The notes under the pieces were generated by a model, which saw nothing but the letters and a program-made list of their open reading frames with translations, made no database searches and was not told the origin of the DNA. A stretch of 31,201 nt of DNA from CAYNLK01 sp964398055 (lineage in GTDB: Bacteria > Chloroflexota > Anaerolineae > 4572-78 > J111): NCBI GenBank assembly GCA_964398055.1, contig CAYNLK010000072.1, positions 1-31,201 on the forward strand, in the 5' to 3' direction. The position numbers and the translations under genes are program-made. Position 1 is the stretch's first letter. Each line of letters opens with the position of its first letter. Shown here in pieces: positions 23,722-31,173 of the stretch.

Positions 23722-23765
23722 TGTGACAAAAGTCACTGTTATTGACGCCCTATTTTTGGTACAAT
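23722..23765 (+). promoter_or_regulatory. feoA promoter: extended -10 with CRP/FNR-family-like site
   Basis: TG-G-TACAAT at 23757-23765 is an extended -10 element without a good -35. TGTGA-N6-TCACT at 23722-23737 matches the CRP-type half-site consensus at 9 of 10 positions. It is centred about 42 bases before the expected start (near 23772), the class II activator position. Start of transcription at 23772 also rules out translation from the in-frame ATG at 23764. An oxygen- or nucleotide-sensing activator is possible. All of this is inferred from sequence patterns. Confidence 0.45.
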
Positions 23766-23826
23766 GATCCATAAGAGACTTCCAATCCGGCTAGAATCTC
23801 GCCAGGTCAATCGAGGTATAGAAACA

Positions 23827-24066
23827 ATGCCCAATTCAAATGGAATATTACCCTTAGCTATGGTTGGCGCCGGCCAGTCAGTCAAACTGGTCAGAGTGGC
23901 TGCCGGCAAAGTATTGAGTCGCCGGTTAGCTGATCTGGGTTTGACGCCCGGCGTCCAACTGGAAATTTTGCAGGACCAGGGTGGTCCGTTGCTGCTGGCC
24001 GTGCGGGATAGCCGCCTGGCGTTGGGACGGGGCATAGCTCACAAGATTATCGTAGAATCAATCTAA
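23827..24066 (+). CDS. feoA: Ferrous iron transport protein A
   Basis: FeoA is a small SH3-like cytosolic protein that assists FeoB. The 79-residue product contains LPLAMVGAGQSVKLVRV, LSRRLADLGLTPGVQLEILQ (the family core), and a C-terminal LALGRGIAHKIIV. The frame is open from an ATG at 23764, but that lies on the predicted promoter. ATG 23827 has GAGGT at 23813-23817 (9 bases) and gives the normal FeoA length. The GTPase gene follows after 17 bases. Confidence 0.92.
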   Translation: MPNSNGILPLAMVGAGQSVKLVRVAAGKVLSRRLADLGLTPGVQLEILQDQGGPLLLAVRDSRLALGRGIAHKIIVESI

Positions 24067-24083
24067 CGAGGGACTTTTAAAAG

Positions 24084-24614
24084 GTGGCTAAATTCACCAT
24101 TGCCCTGGCCGGCAACCCCAACGTGGGCAAAAGCACCCTTTTCAATGCCCTTACCGGTTCACGCCAGCATGTGGGTAACTGGCCCGGCAAAACGGTGGAG
24201 AAAAAGAGCGGAATTTTCAAGCATAACGGCCTGGAGATTGATATTGTTGATCTGCCGGGCACCTACAGCCTGTCCAGCTACTCCATCGAGGAGCAAATTA
24301 CCCGCGATTTCATCGTCAAGGAAAAGCCCAAAGTTGTCATCAACGTGGTCGACGCGGCCAATCTGGAGCGCAACCTCTACCTGACGGCTCAAATTCTGGA
24401 GACCGGCATCCCCCTCATCATTATTTTGAATATGACCGACCAGGCCCAGGCCCGCGGTCTGAAAATCGACACTCAAAAAATGTCGGAATTATTGGGCGGA
24501 ACAGCGGTCATCCCGATGTCGGCTCGCCGTGGCCAGGGGCTGGAGGCTTTGAAGCAGACGATCGTCAACCTGGTCGCTAACCGGTCGCCAGGGAACGGCC
24601 GGCGGCCGGCTTGA
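24084..24614 (+). CDS. feoB: FeoB GTPase domain as a separate protein (split FeoB, part 1)
   Basis: This 176-residue protein is the G domain of FeoB with all nucleotide motifs: G1 GNPNVGKST (10-18), switch I around T37 (WPGKTVEKK), G3 DLPGTYSL (56-63), G4 NMTD (116-119) and G5 SAR (146-148). It stops at TGA 24612-24614, right where normal FeoB continues into the helical S-domain. The downstream gene resumes in the same frame after a second stop. Start GTG 24084, with GAGGGA at 24068-24073. The intact motifs suggest a working GTPase that must meet the membrane part in trans. Confidence 0.9.
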   Translation: MAKFTIALAGNPNVGKSTLFNALTGSRQHVGNWPGKTVEKKSGIFKHNGLEIDIVDLPGTYSLSSYSIEEQITRDFIVKEKPKVVINVVDAANLERNLYLTAQILETGIPLIIILNMTDQAQARGLKIDTQKMSELLGGTAVIPMSARRGQGLEALKQTIVNLVANRSPGNGRRPA

Positions 24615-24641
24615 ACCCAACCCGGCTTGAGGAGATTGTAG

Positions 24642-26393
24642 TTGATTGCTGCCAGCGCCATCATTCGCACCCAACCCCAGAGTTACATAAAATATAGCCC
24701 GGAAATCGAAGCCGAGTTGAGCCAGCTGGTCGGCATGATTGTGGCTGCTTCACCTGCTCTGGCGGCAACCTACCCGCCGCGCTGGCTGGCGATCCAACTG
24801 CTGGAAGGGGACGAGCTACTGCTGGCCGAAGTCCAGGCCAGCCCGGGCGGCCCGGCCATCCAGTCGACTCTGGCCCGCAGCCTGGCTCGCCTGCAGCAGA
24901 TCTACGGCGAAGATATCGACGTCACCCTGGCCGATTATCGCTATAGTTTTGTCCACGAATTGGTGGGCCGCGTCGTCACTCGATCCGCCCCCCGGCAAAT
25001 GCACCTGTCCGACCGGGTCGATCAAATCCTGACCCATCGTTACCTGGGTATCCCGATTTTTTTGGTGATTATGTGGGTTGTATTCAAAATCACCACCGAT
25101 ATCGCCACACCCTACCTGGACTGGATCGATGGGGTGATCACCGGTCCCATTACCCACTGGGTGGTCTCGATCTTGGGTCTGGTTGGCTTGGGCGGCGGCT
25201 GGGTCGAGAGCCTGTTTGTCAGCGGGATTATTGCCGGAGTCGGCGGGGTGCTGGTCTTTGTGCCGGTGTTGATGTCGCTCTACCTGGCGCTGGCCATCCT
25301 GGAAGATTCAGGTTACATGGCCCGGGCGGCTTTTGTGATGGACCGGTTGATGAGTCTGCTGGGGCTGCACGGCAAGAGCTTTTTACCGCTGATTGTCGGT
25401 TTTGGTTGTACCGTACCGGCCCTGTACGCCACCCGAACACTGGAAAATCAGCGCGACCGTATCCTGACCGGCCTGCTGGTTCCGTTCATGAGCTGTGGGG
25501 CCAGGCTGCCGGTCTACGTGTTGTTTGCCACTATCTTCTTTCCCAAACATGCCGGCCTGGTCATCTTTAGCCTGTATTTCATTGGCATTCTCACGGCCAT
25601 TACCCTGGGCATTATCCTGCGCCGGACCCTGTTTAGAAGTAAAGAGGTGGCGCCGCTGTTGATGGAATTTCCACCCTACCGGCTGCCGACTGCCAGGAAT
25701 ATCTGGCGTTACCTCTGGGAGCGAACTTCGGCCTTTATCCGCAACGCCTGGACGGTCATCCTGGCCGCCAGCATTGTGATCTGGTTTCTGATGGCTATTC
25801 CCACCGGTCGAAGCGGCGCCTTTGCCAATACCGAGGTTGACGACAGCGCCTTTGCCGTCATTTCCGGGAGCCTGGCTCCCCTTTTTGCTCCACTTGGTTT
25901 TGGGAGTTGGCAGGCTACCGGCGCGCTGATAACCGGCCTGGCCGCCAAAGAGGTGGTGATCAGCACCATGGCCCAGGTGTACCATGTGGAGCGGGTTGAG
26001 GCGACGACGGAGTCAACCACCTTCTTCCAGGATGTCGGTCAAATCGTGATCAGTTTTGTCGGGGCGACCATTGACACCATCAAATCGATTCCACTCATCG
26101 TTGGCATAAATCTGTTTGAAGAGGAAGCAGTCGCCGATCAAACTGACCTCATGGCTGCCCTGCGCCACAGTTTTGAGACGTCTAGCGGCGGGTATGGGGC
26201 GCTGGCGGCCTACGCTTTTATGGTCTTTGTGCTGCTCTACACCCCCTGCGTGGCCTCGATGGCGGCCGAGCGGCATGAGTTAGGCTCAAAATGGATGTGG
26301 TTCAGCGTGGTGGGTCAGTTGATGCTGGCTTGGCTGGTGGCGCTGGTGGTGTTCCAGGGTGGGAGATTGGTGGTTAGTTGGGCGGGTGGTTAG
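24642..26393 (+). CDS. feoB: FeoB membrane permease with helical S-domain (split FeoB, part 2, TTG start)
   Basis: A 583-residue protein. Residues about 18-125 are the helical S-domain that follows the G domain in normal FeoB (YSPEIEAELSQL, RWLAIQLLEGDE). Membrane segments start near residue 133. Gate motifs and conserved cysteines are intact: C256 in GCTVPALYATRTLENQRDR, C285 in SCGARLPVYVLF and C536 in LYTPCVASMAAERHELG. AAKEVVISTMAQVYH is also present. Start TTG 24642 has AGGAG at 24630-24634, 7 bases away, so it has its own translation signal. It follows part 1 by 27 bases. Confidence 0.92.
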   Translation: MIAASAIIRTQPQSYIKYSPEIEAELSQLVGMIVAASPALAATYPPRWLAIQLLEGDELLLAEVQASPGGPAIQSTLARSLARLQQIYGEDIDVTLADYRYSFVHELVGRVVTRSAPRQMHLSDRVDQILTHRYLGIPIFLVIMWVVFKITTDIATPYLDWIDGVITGPITHWVVSILGLVGLGGGWVESLFVSGIIAGVGGVLVFVPVLMSLYLALAILEDSGYMARAAFVMDRLMSLLGLHGKSFLPLIVGFGCTVPALYATRTLENQRDRILTGLLVPFMSCGARLPVYVLFATIFFPKHAGLVIFSLYFIGILTAITLGIILRRTLFRSKEVAPLLMEFPPYRLPTARNIWRYLWERTSAFIRNAWTVILAASIVIWFLMAIPTGRSGAFANTEVDDSAFAVISGSLAPLFAPLGFGSWQATGALITGLAAKEVVISTMAQVYHVERVEATTESTTFFQDVGQIVISFVGATIDTIKSIPLIVGINLFEEEAVADQTDLMAALRHSFETSSGGYGALAAYAFMVFVLLYTPCVASMAAERHELGSKWMWFSVVGQLMLAWLVALVVFQGGRLVVSWAGG

Positions 26394-26427
26394 TTGGTTG
26401 GTGAGTGAGTGAGGTTGAGGTAGGCTT

Positions 26428-26712
26428 ATGATTTTGAAGCAGGTTTTAGAGGAACTTGAAGCGGCTCGGGGGCCGCTGAATGTCAATGAACTCAGCCAAA
26501 AGCTGGGCATCGAGCGCAGCGCCCTGGCCGGGATGATCGACTTTTGGGTGCGCAAAGGCCGCTTGCGGCACAATGATCCCGTTGCCACCGAAGCAGCCGA
26601 GATGTGCGCCTCCGGCAGTTGCAGTTGTAGCTGCTCTTGCCCGGGGCCAACAGACTGCCCCTACGTGGTCAAACTTCCACTCAGGTATTCCCTGGTCTCG
26701 CGCGAGCGCTGA
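26428..26712 (+). CDS. FeoC-like winged-helix protein with cysteine-rich cluster
   Basis: A 94-residue protein right after the FeoB permease. Residues 1-50 form a small winged helix (LKQVLEELEAARGPLNVNELSQ, then IERSALAGMIDFWVRKGRL), as in FeoC. Six cysteines follow at 60, 65, 67, 69, 71 and 77 (CASGSCSCSCSCPGPTDC), more than the usual four of FeoC and suited to an Fe-S cluster. The role is probably an iron- or oxygen-sensitive regulator or stabiliser of FeoB. ATG at 26428, with GAGGTAGG at 26416-26423. Confidence 0.8.
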   Translation: MILKQVLEELEAARGPLNVNELSQKLGIERSALAGMIDFWVRKGRLRHNDPVATEAAEMCASGSCSCSCSCPGPTDCPYVVKLPLRYSLVSRER

Positions 26713-26726
26713 CCTAAGTTCTATTT

Positions 26727-26740
26727 TTAACCCCGGTTAA
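26727..26740. promoter_or_regulatory. Candidate operator, palindrome TTAACC-CC-GGTTAA (copy 2)
   Basis: The same 14 bases as at 22632-22645, here with longer arms (TTTTAACC-CC-GGTTAAAA, 26725-26742, 8-2-8). It sits 14 bases after the FeoC-like gene, about 245 bases before the LysM binding-protein gene. It is not followed by a U-run, so a simple terminator is unlikely. Confidence 0.5.
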
Positions 26741-26886
26741 AACCAAAGTTGGCGGCCCGGGTCCGGCCGATTAACAGCAGGCTATTGATCAGCCGCTCAA
26801 GCTGCGGTAGGATAGGCCCATAATAAAGTTAGAGGTGCTTGCAGGGTTGGCCTCAAAAATCTAGCAGCTTTTTCCAGCCACCCAAA

Positions 26887-26900
26887 TTAGGCTAACCTAA
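26887..26900. promoter_or_regulatory. DtxR/IdeR-like iron box upstream of the ABC importer
   Basis: TTAGG-CTAA-CCTAA is a 5-4-5 inverted repeat that equals the last 14 bases of the known DtxR/IdeR consensus (15 of 19 over the full length by my count). It lies 84 bases before the LysM binding-protein start. A -10-like TATTATAG begins 5 bases after it, so a bound repressor would block that promoter. Confidence 0.72.
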
Positions 26901-26984
26901 AAAACTATTATAGGAATATCAAATACTATTACCGATGCTGCCCTAATCAATAAGTTATGGCTGCATTTGATCGAGGAGAAAAAT

Positions 26985-28238
26985 ATGGATCGAAAAACCA
27001 TCGTTGCGCTGGTTGGCTCTATTTTGGCCATTACTATTTGGGTCACATTTGTCTTTGCCGCGCCCTCCGCTCAGGAGGCGGGGCAGGAATACATTGTTCA
27101 GGCCGATGATTGGCTCAGTAAGCTGGCCGACAAATTCTATGGCGACCCGCTGGCTTACGTCGCTATTGTGGCGGCCACCAATGCCGCCGCGGCCGCCGAC
27201 CCCGCCTTCACTACGATAGCCAACCCCGATCAGATCGAAGTCGGCCAGAAGTTGGTCATTCCCACGGCGCAGGAGGCGTCGGCCATCTTGGGGACGCCGG
27301 TGCCCTACCTCAGCGGCGATTTGACCATCTACTCCGGCCGCAGCGAGGAGCTGGTCGGTCCCTTGCTCCAGCAATTCCAGCAGGAAACCGGTCTGAATGT
27401 GGCGGTGCGCTATGGCGATACAGCCGAGATGGCCGCCACCATCCTGGAAGAGGGCGCAAACAGCCCGGCCGATGTTTACTTTGGGCAGGATGCTGGCGCC
27501 CTGGGCGCGCTGGCTAAAGCCGGCCGGCTGACCAGGCTGCCCGACTCCATCCTCAACCAGGTCGAGCCTCGTTTTCGCTCGGCCGAGGGAACCTGGGTCG
27601 GCGTCTCAGGCCGGGCCCGCACGGTAGTTTATAACACCACCAAATTAACCGAGGTTGACTTACCGGACGATATCTTCGGTTTCTGCGCGGCGGAGTGGCA
27701 GGGGCGTTTGGGCTGGGCTCCAACCAACGGCTCCTTCCAGGCCTTTGTCACGGCTCTGCGGGTGATTGAAGGTGAAGAGCGCGCCCGGGCCTGGCTAACC
27801 TGTATCCAGGCCAACAGGCCGCAGATTTATCCCAACAATACCGCTATTGTGGCGGCCGTCGGCGCCGGTGAGATCGAGGCCGGTTTCGTCAACCATTATT
27901 ACCTGTTCAGATTCCTGGCCGAGAACCCTAACTTCCCCGCCCGCAATTATACTCTGCGCGCTGGTGATGCCGGGGCTATGGTTAACGTAGCCGGGGTGGG
28001 TATTGTCGACACTGCCGATAACCCGGAGGCCGCCGAGGCACTGGTCAATTTTTTGCTGCGCCAAAGCTCCCAGGAATATTTCAATACTCAAACCAATGAG
28101 TATCCGCTGGCCGGTAACGTTGCCCTGAATCCGCTGCTGCCGCCGTTGAGCCAGCTCCAAAGCCCCAACATCGATCTGAGTGCTCTGGCCGATTTGGAAG
28201 GAACACTGCAACTGTTGCACGAACTGGGGATTCTGTAG
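26985..28238 (+). CDS. Iron-type ABC transporter substrate-binding protein with N-terminal LysM domain
   Basis: A 417-residue exported protein. A hydrophobic signal or anchor segment (5-25) has no lipobox cysteine. A LysM domain spans about residues 36-93 (YIVQADDWLSKLADKFYG, ending QIEVGQKLVIP). From about 112 on it is an FbpA/FutA-like binding protein (LTIYSGRSEELVGPLLQQF, GSFQAFVTALRVIEG, and the iron-tyrosine motif NHYYLFRF). LysM binds peptidoglycan, so the binding protein is probably held on the wall. I chose ATG 26985 for its GAGGAG at 26973-26978; a TTG at 26967 is in frame but worse. An iron box lies upstream. Confidence 0.9.
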   Translation: MDRKTIVALVGSILAITIWVTFVFAAPSAQEAGQEYIVQADDWLSKLADKFYGDPLAYVAIVAATNAAAAADPAFTTIANPDQIEVGQKLVIPTAQEASAILGTPVPYLSGDLTIYSGRSEELVGPLLQQFQQETGLNVAVRYGDTAEMAATILEEGANSPADVYFGQDAGALGALAKAGRLTRLPDSILNQVEPRFRSAEGTWVGVSGRARTVVYNTTKLTEVDLPDDIFGFCAAEWQGRLGWAPTNGSFQAFVTALRVIEGEERARAWLTCIQANRPQIYPNNTAIVAAVGAGEIEAGFVNHYYLFRFLAENPNFPARNYTLRAGDAGAMVNVAGVGIVDTADNPEAAEALVNFLLRQSSQEYFNTQTNEYPLAGNVALNPLLPPLSQLQSPNIDLSALADLEGTLQLLHELGIL

Positions 28239-28249
28239 GGAAAACAATT

Positions 28250-28302
28250 GCCTGTTGCGTGGCGCGTGCTGCGTGATGATAAGAATGAAATACGCATCAG
28301 GC
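28250..28302. repeat. Inverted repeat with heptamer core between binding protein and permease genes
   Basis: GCCTGTTGCGT (28250-28260) and ACGCATCAGGC (28292-28302) pair at 10 of 11 positions. Inside, GCGTG recurs at 28257, 28264 and 28271 in exact 7-base phase. ATTTTACC follows the stem. Hairpins between binding-protein and permease genes often lower expression of the later genes. It may equally be a mobile repeat of the same class as the heptamers at 23509. Confidence 0.5.
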
Positions 28303-28339
28303 ATTTTACCTTTAGCAACCAATCAGCAAGGACTGGCTT

Positions 28340-29986
28340 ATGACTGTTACCGCCACTAAATTACACTCCATCCTGACCTGGGTTGAACCGGTCTGGGTGC
28401 GGCAACGCCGGGGACACCGGCCGCCCTGGTTTCTCTTGATGGCGGCGGCGATGGTAGCCGCAGCCTCGCTGCTGCCGTTGGCTTATTTGGTGGTCAGAGC
28501 CACCGGGGCCGGCTGGGTAAAAGTTGGCGATATCTTGCTGCGTGGCCGCACGCTGGAACTGTTTCTGGCCAGCGCCGGGTTGGCCCTGGCCGTTACCTTA
28601 GCCGCTATCGTCATCGGCGTGTTGCTGGCCTGGTTGACCGTTCGCACCGACCTGCCGGGCCGCCGCTTTTGGGCGGTTGTCACCGTGCTGCCGTTAACGT
28701 TGCCTTCTTACGTGGGCGCCTTTGCGCTGATTGGGGCGTTGGGGCCGCGTGGCCTGGTGCAAGGGTGGCTGGAGCCCCTGGGCCTTGAACGCCTGCCCTC
28801 CATTTATGGTTTCCCCGGCGCGTTCCTGGCTCTGACTCTCTTTTCTTATCCCTACGTTCTGCTCAGCGTTCGGGCCAGCCTGAGGGGCCTCGACCCCAGC
28901 CTGGAGGAGGCGGCTCGGTCCATGGGCCGGGGGCCGTTGCGAGTGTTCTGGCAGATTACCCTGCCCCACCTGCGGCCTTCCATCTACGCCGGGGGGTTGC
29001 TGGTGGCCCTTTATACCCTGAGCGATTTTGGGGCGGTGTCGCTGCTCCGTTTTGACTCCTTTACCCGGGTTATCTATCTGCAATACAGCGCCTCCTTTGA
29101 CCGGAGTGTGGCCGCAGTGTTGGCCCTGCTGCTGGTTGCCTTGACCCTGGTGATTCTAACCATTGAAGCCAGGATGCGCGGCCGGGCCCGCTACTACCGC
29201 AGCAGCGCCGGCGCGGCCCGGCCACCGGCGCGGCTCAAATTGGGTCGCTGGCAAGCTCCCGCCCTGGCATTTTGTGGCCTTATCACCCTGCTGGGCTTGA
29301 TTTTGCCTCTGGCGGTGATTGTTTTCTGGCTGATCCGCGGGCTATTGGCCGGTGAAAGGTTGCAACTGGCCCCGGAGGTGGTTTTGAACTCGGTGACGGT
29401 CTCCGGTCTGGCGGCCGTGGTGGCCGTGCTGGCGGCTATTCCGCTGACTGTGCTGACCGTCCGCTTTCCGGGCCGGAGCAGTCGCTGGCTGGAGCGGAGC
29501 GCCTACCTGGGATATGCCCTGCCGGGTATTGTGATCGCCCTGTCGCTGGTCTTTTTTGGGGCCAACTATGCCACCTTCTTCTACCAGACCCTGGCGATGC
29601 TGGTCTTTGCTTACGTCGTCCGTTTTTTACCCCAGGCTTTTGGCAGCTCGCGGGCTTCGTTGCTGCAGCTCAGCCCGCGGCTGGAGGAAGCCGCCCGCAG
29701 TCTGGGCCGGACCCCCTGGCAGGTGTTGACCTCCATTACCGCGCCCTTGCTCAAACCCGGCCTGCTGACCGGCCTGGCGTTGGTCTTCTTGACCGGCATG
29801 AAAGAGCTGCCGGCCACGCTGCTGCTCGGCCCAACCGGTTTTCACACTCTGGCCATCCGGATTTGGGCGGCCACCGGGGAAGCATTTTTTACCCGGGCCG
29901 CCGCGCCGGCGCTGTTGTTGGTATTGGTATCGGCCATTTCTGTTTGGATCATTCTGTCCCAAGAAGAAAAAAGATTTAAGCATTAG
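28340..29986 (+). CDS. Iron-type ABC transporter permease, double-length (FbpB-like)
   Basis: A 548-residue membrane protein with two tandem permease halves and about 12 hydrophobic segments. Each half has an EAA loop that contacts the ATPase: EEAARSMGRGPLRVFWQITL near residue 190 and EEAARSLGRTPWQVLTSITA near residue 450. This fused form is typical of FbpB/ThiP-like importers of ferric iron or thiamine. The neighbouring FbpA-like protein and iron box favour ferric iron. ATG at 28340, with AAGGA at 28327-28331. The ATPase gene follows after 8 bases. Confidence 0.93.
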   Translation: MTVTATKLHSILTWVEPVWVRQRRGHRPPWFLLMAAAMVAAASLLPLAYLVVRATGAGWVKVGDILLRGRTLELFLASAGLALAVTLAAIVIGVLLAWLTVRTDLPGRRFWAVVTVLPLTLPSYVGAFALIGALGPRGLVQGWLEPLGLERLPSIYGFPGAFLALTLFSYPYVLLSVRASLRGLDPSLEEAARSMGRGPLRVFWQITLPHLRPSIYAGGLLVALYTLSDFGAVSLLRFDSFTRVIYLQYSASFDRSVAAVLALLLVALTLVILTIEARMRGRARYYRSSAGAARPPARLKLGRWQAPALAFCGLITLLGLILPLAVIVFWLIRGLLAGERLQLAPEVVLNSVTVSGLAAVVAVLAAIPLTVLTVRFPGRSSRWLERSAYLGYALPGIVIALSLVFFGANYATFFYQTLAMLVFAYVVRFLPQAFGSSRASLLQLSPRLEEAARSLGRTPWQVLTSITAPLLKPGLLTGLALVFLTGMKELPATLLLGPTGFHTLAIRIWAATGEAFFTRAAAPALLLVLVSAISVWIILSQEEKRFKH

Positions 29987-29994
29987 AGGTCAAG

Positions 29995-31026
29995 GTGAAC
30001 AAGCTGGCAATCCGCTGTCATAATCTCTCAAAAACCTTTGGCGCCGTCAAAGCCGTCGATGGCGTAAGCTTCACCCTGGCCGAAGGTCGTTTCTTGGCCT
30101 TGCTAGGCCCCAGCGGCTGCGGCAAAACAACCACGCTGCGGCTATTAGCCGGTTTTGAACCGCCCGATAGCGGCGAGATCGACATCAGCGGCCGGCAGGT
30201 CAACGGGCCGGACCTGCACCTGCCGCCGGAACAGCGGCAGGTCGGCATGGTTTTTCAAGAGTACGCCTTGTTTCCCCACCTGAATGTGGCCGATAATGTT
30301 GCCTACGGTATCCCCAAAGGAATTGACCGGCTCAAACGAGTGCGCCAGGTGTTGGAGCTGGTGGGTCTGGCCGGAGTTGAGAAGCGAATGCCGTATGAAC
30401 TATCGGGCGGGCAGCAGCAGCGGGTGGCCTTGGCCCGGGCGCTGGCCCCCCAACCGGCCCTGATCCTGTTAGATGAGCCGTTTTCCAACCTCGATGCCGG
30501 ACTGCGCAGCCAGGTGCGGGCCGAGGTCCGCCAGATTCTGCGGGAGGCCCAGGCTACGGTGATCTTTGTGACCCACGACCAGGAGGAGGCGCTCAGCCTG
30601 GCCGACGAGGTGGCGGTGATGATGGCCGGGCGGCTGGTGCAGGTTGCCCCGCCCCACCAATTGTACCGGCGCCCGGTCAACCGGCAGGTGGCCGAATTTG
30701 TGGGTGACGCCAATTTTTTGCCCGGTGAGGCCACCAATGGTACGGTGACGTGTGAGTTGGGCCAATTTCCTTCAGGCGGGCTTCACAGCGGCGCGGTCGA
30801 GGTGATGCTGCGCCCGGAGGCAGTGCAGCCTGTGGCTGATGAGACCGGCGCAGCCGAGGTGATTGATTGCACCTATTTTGGGCACGACCAGGTAGTGCAG
30901 CTCCGGTTGGACTCTGGCGCTCGATTGAGAAGTCGGTTGCTGGGTGCGGCCGGCGATTTTCTGCCGGGCCAGCGGGTCAGGCTGGAGGTGCAGGATAGGG
31001 TCGTGGTCTATCCCCTCAATAGTTAG
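29995..31026 (+). CDS. Iron-type ABC transporter ATP-binding protein (FbpC-like, GTG start)
   Basis: A 343-residue ATPase that powers the importer. Motifs in order: Walker A GPSGCGKTT (38-46), Q-loop VFQEYALFPHL, signature LSGGQQQRVALARAL, Walker B LILLDEPFSNLD, and H-loop FVTHDQEEAL. A C-terminal TOBE-type regulatory domain starts near residue 240. Start GTG 29995, with AGAGG at 29985-29989, overlapping the permease stop. It is the last gene of the importer operon, and I see no clear terminator after it. Confidence 0.93.
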   Translation: MNKLAIRCHNLSKTFGAVKAVDGVSFTLAEGRFLALLGPSGCGKTTTLRLLAGFEPPDSGEIDISGRQVNGPDLHLPPEQRQVGMVFQEYALFPHLNVADNVAYGIPKGIDRLKRVRQVLELVGLAGVEKRMPYELSGGQQQRVALARALAPQPALILLDEPFSNLDAGLRSQVRAEVRQILREAQATVIFVTHDQEEALSLADEVAVMMAGRLVQVAPPHQLYRRPVNRQVAEFVGDANFLPGEATNGTVTCELGQFPSGGLHSGAVEVMLRPEAVQPVADETGAAEVIDCTYFGHDQVVQLRLDSGARLRSRLLGAAGDFLPGQRVRLEVQDRVVVYPLNS

Positions 31027-31053
31027 ATAAGCGCCGGACACTTTTAGTCTCAC

Positions 31054-31173
31054 TTACATCGAGCCAACCAACTCCGCTTTATACCAATCCAGAAAATCAC
31101 CCGCTGTTCCCAATCGAAACGGTACCGCGTTGGCCACGGCAGGATCGGGATGGTTCAGAAATCGGTTGACACA
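31054..31173 (-). pseudogene. Possible C-terminal remnant of a minus-strand gene
   Basis: On the minus strand a 39-codon open frame ends in TAA at 31054-31056 and reads plausibly (RFLNHPDPAVANAVPF, then GTAGDFLDWYKAELVGSM). It is closed upstream by a stop at 31174-31176 and has no ATG; the first GTG is at 31137. The residue composition looks protein-like, but I do not recognise the family. It could be a decayed gene end or chance. Confidence 0.25.

Noticed and set aside
23764..23826. Upstream ATG extension of feoA
   Set aside because: It overlaps the predicted -10 element and adds 21 residues absent from typical FeoA. The ATG at 23827 has a better ribosome binding site.
24612..24641. Frameshift sequencing error as the cause of the feoB split
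   Set aside because: Both parts are in the same frame, so a single indel cannot explain it. Two separate in-frame stops and a well-placed ribosome binding site make a real split more likely.
26369..26397. Direct repeat GGTGGTTAGTTGG (two copies) at the FeoB permease end
   Set aside because: The copies are 16 bases apart in a GT-rich stretch that includes the stop codon. It looks like low-complexity sequence, with no sign of a function.
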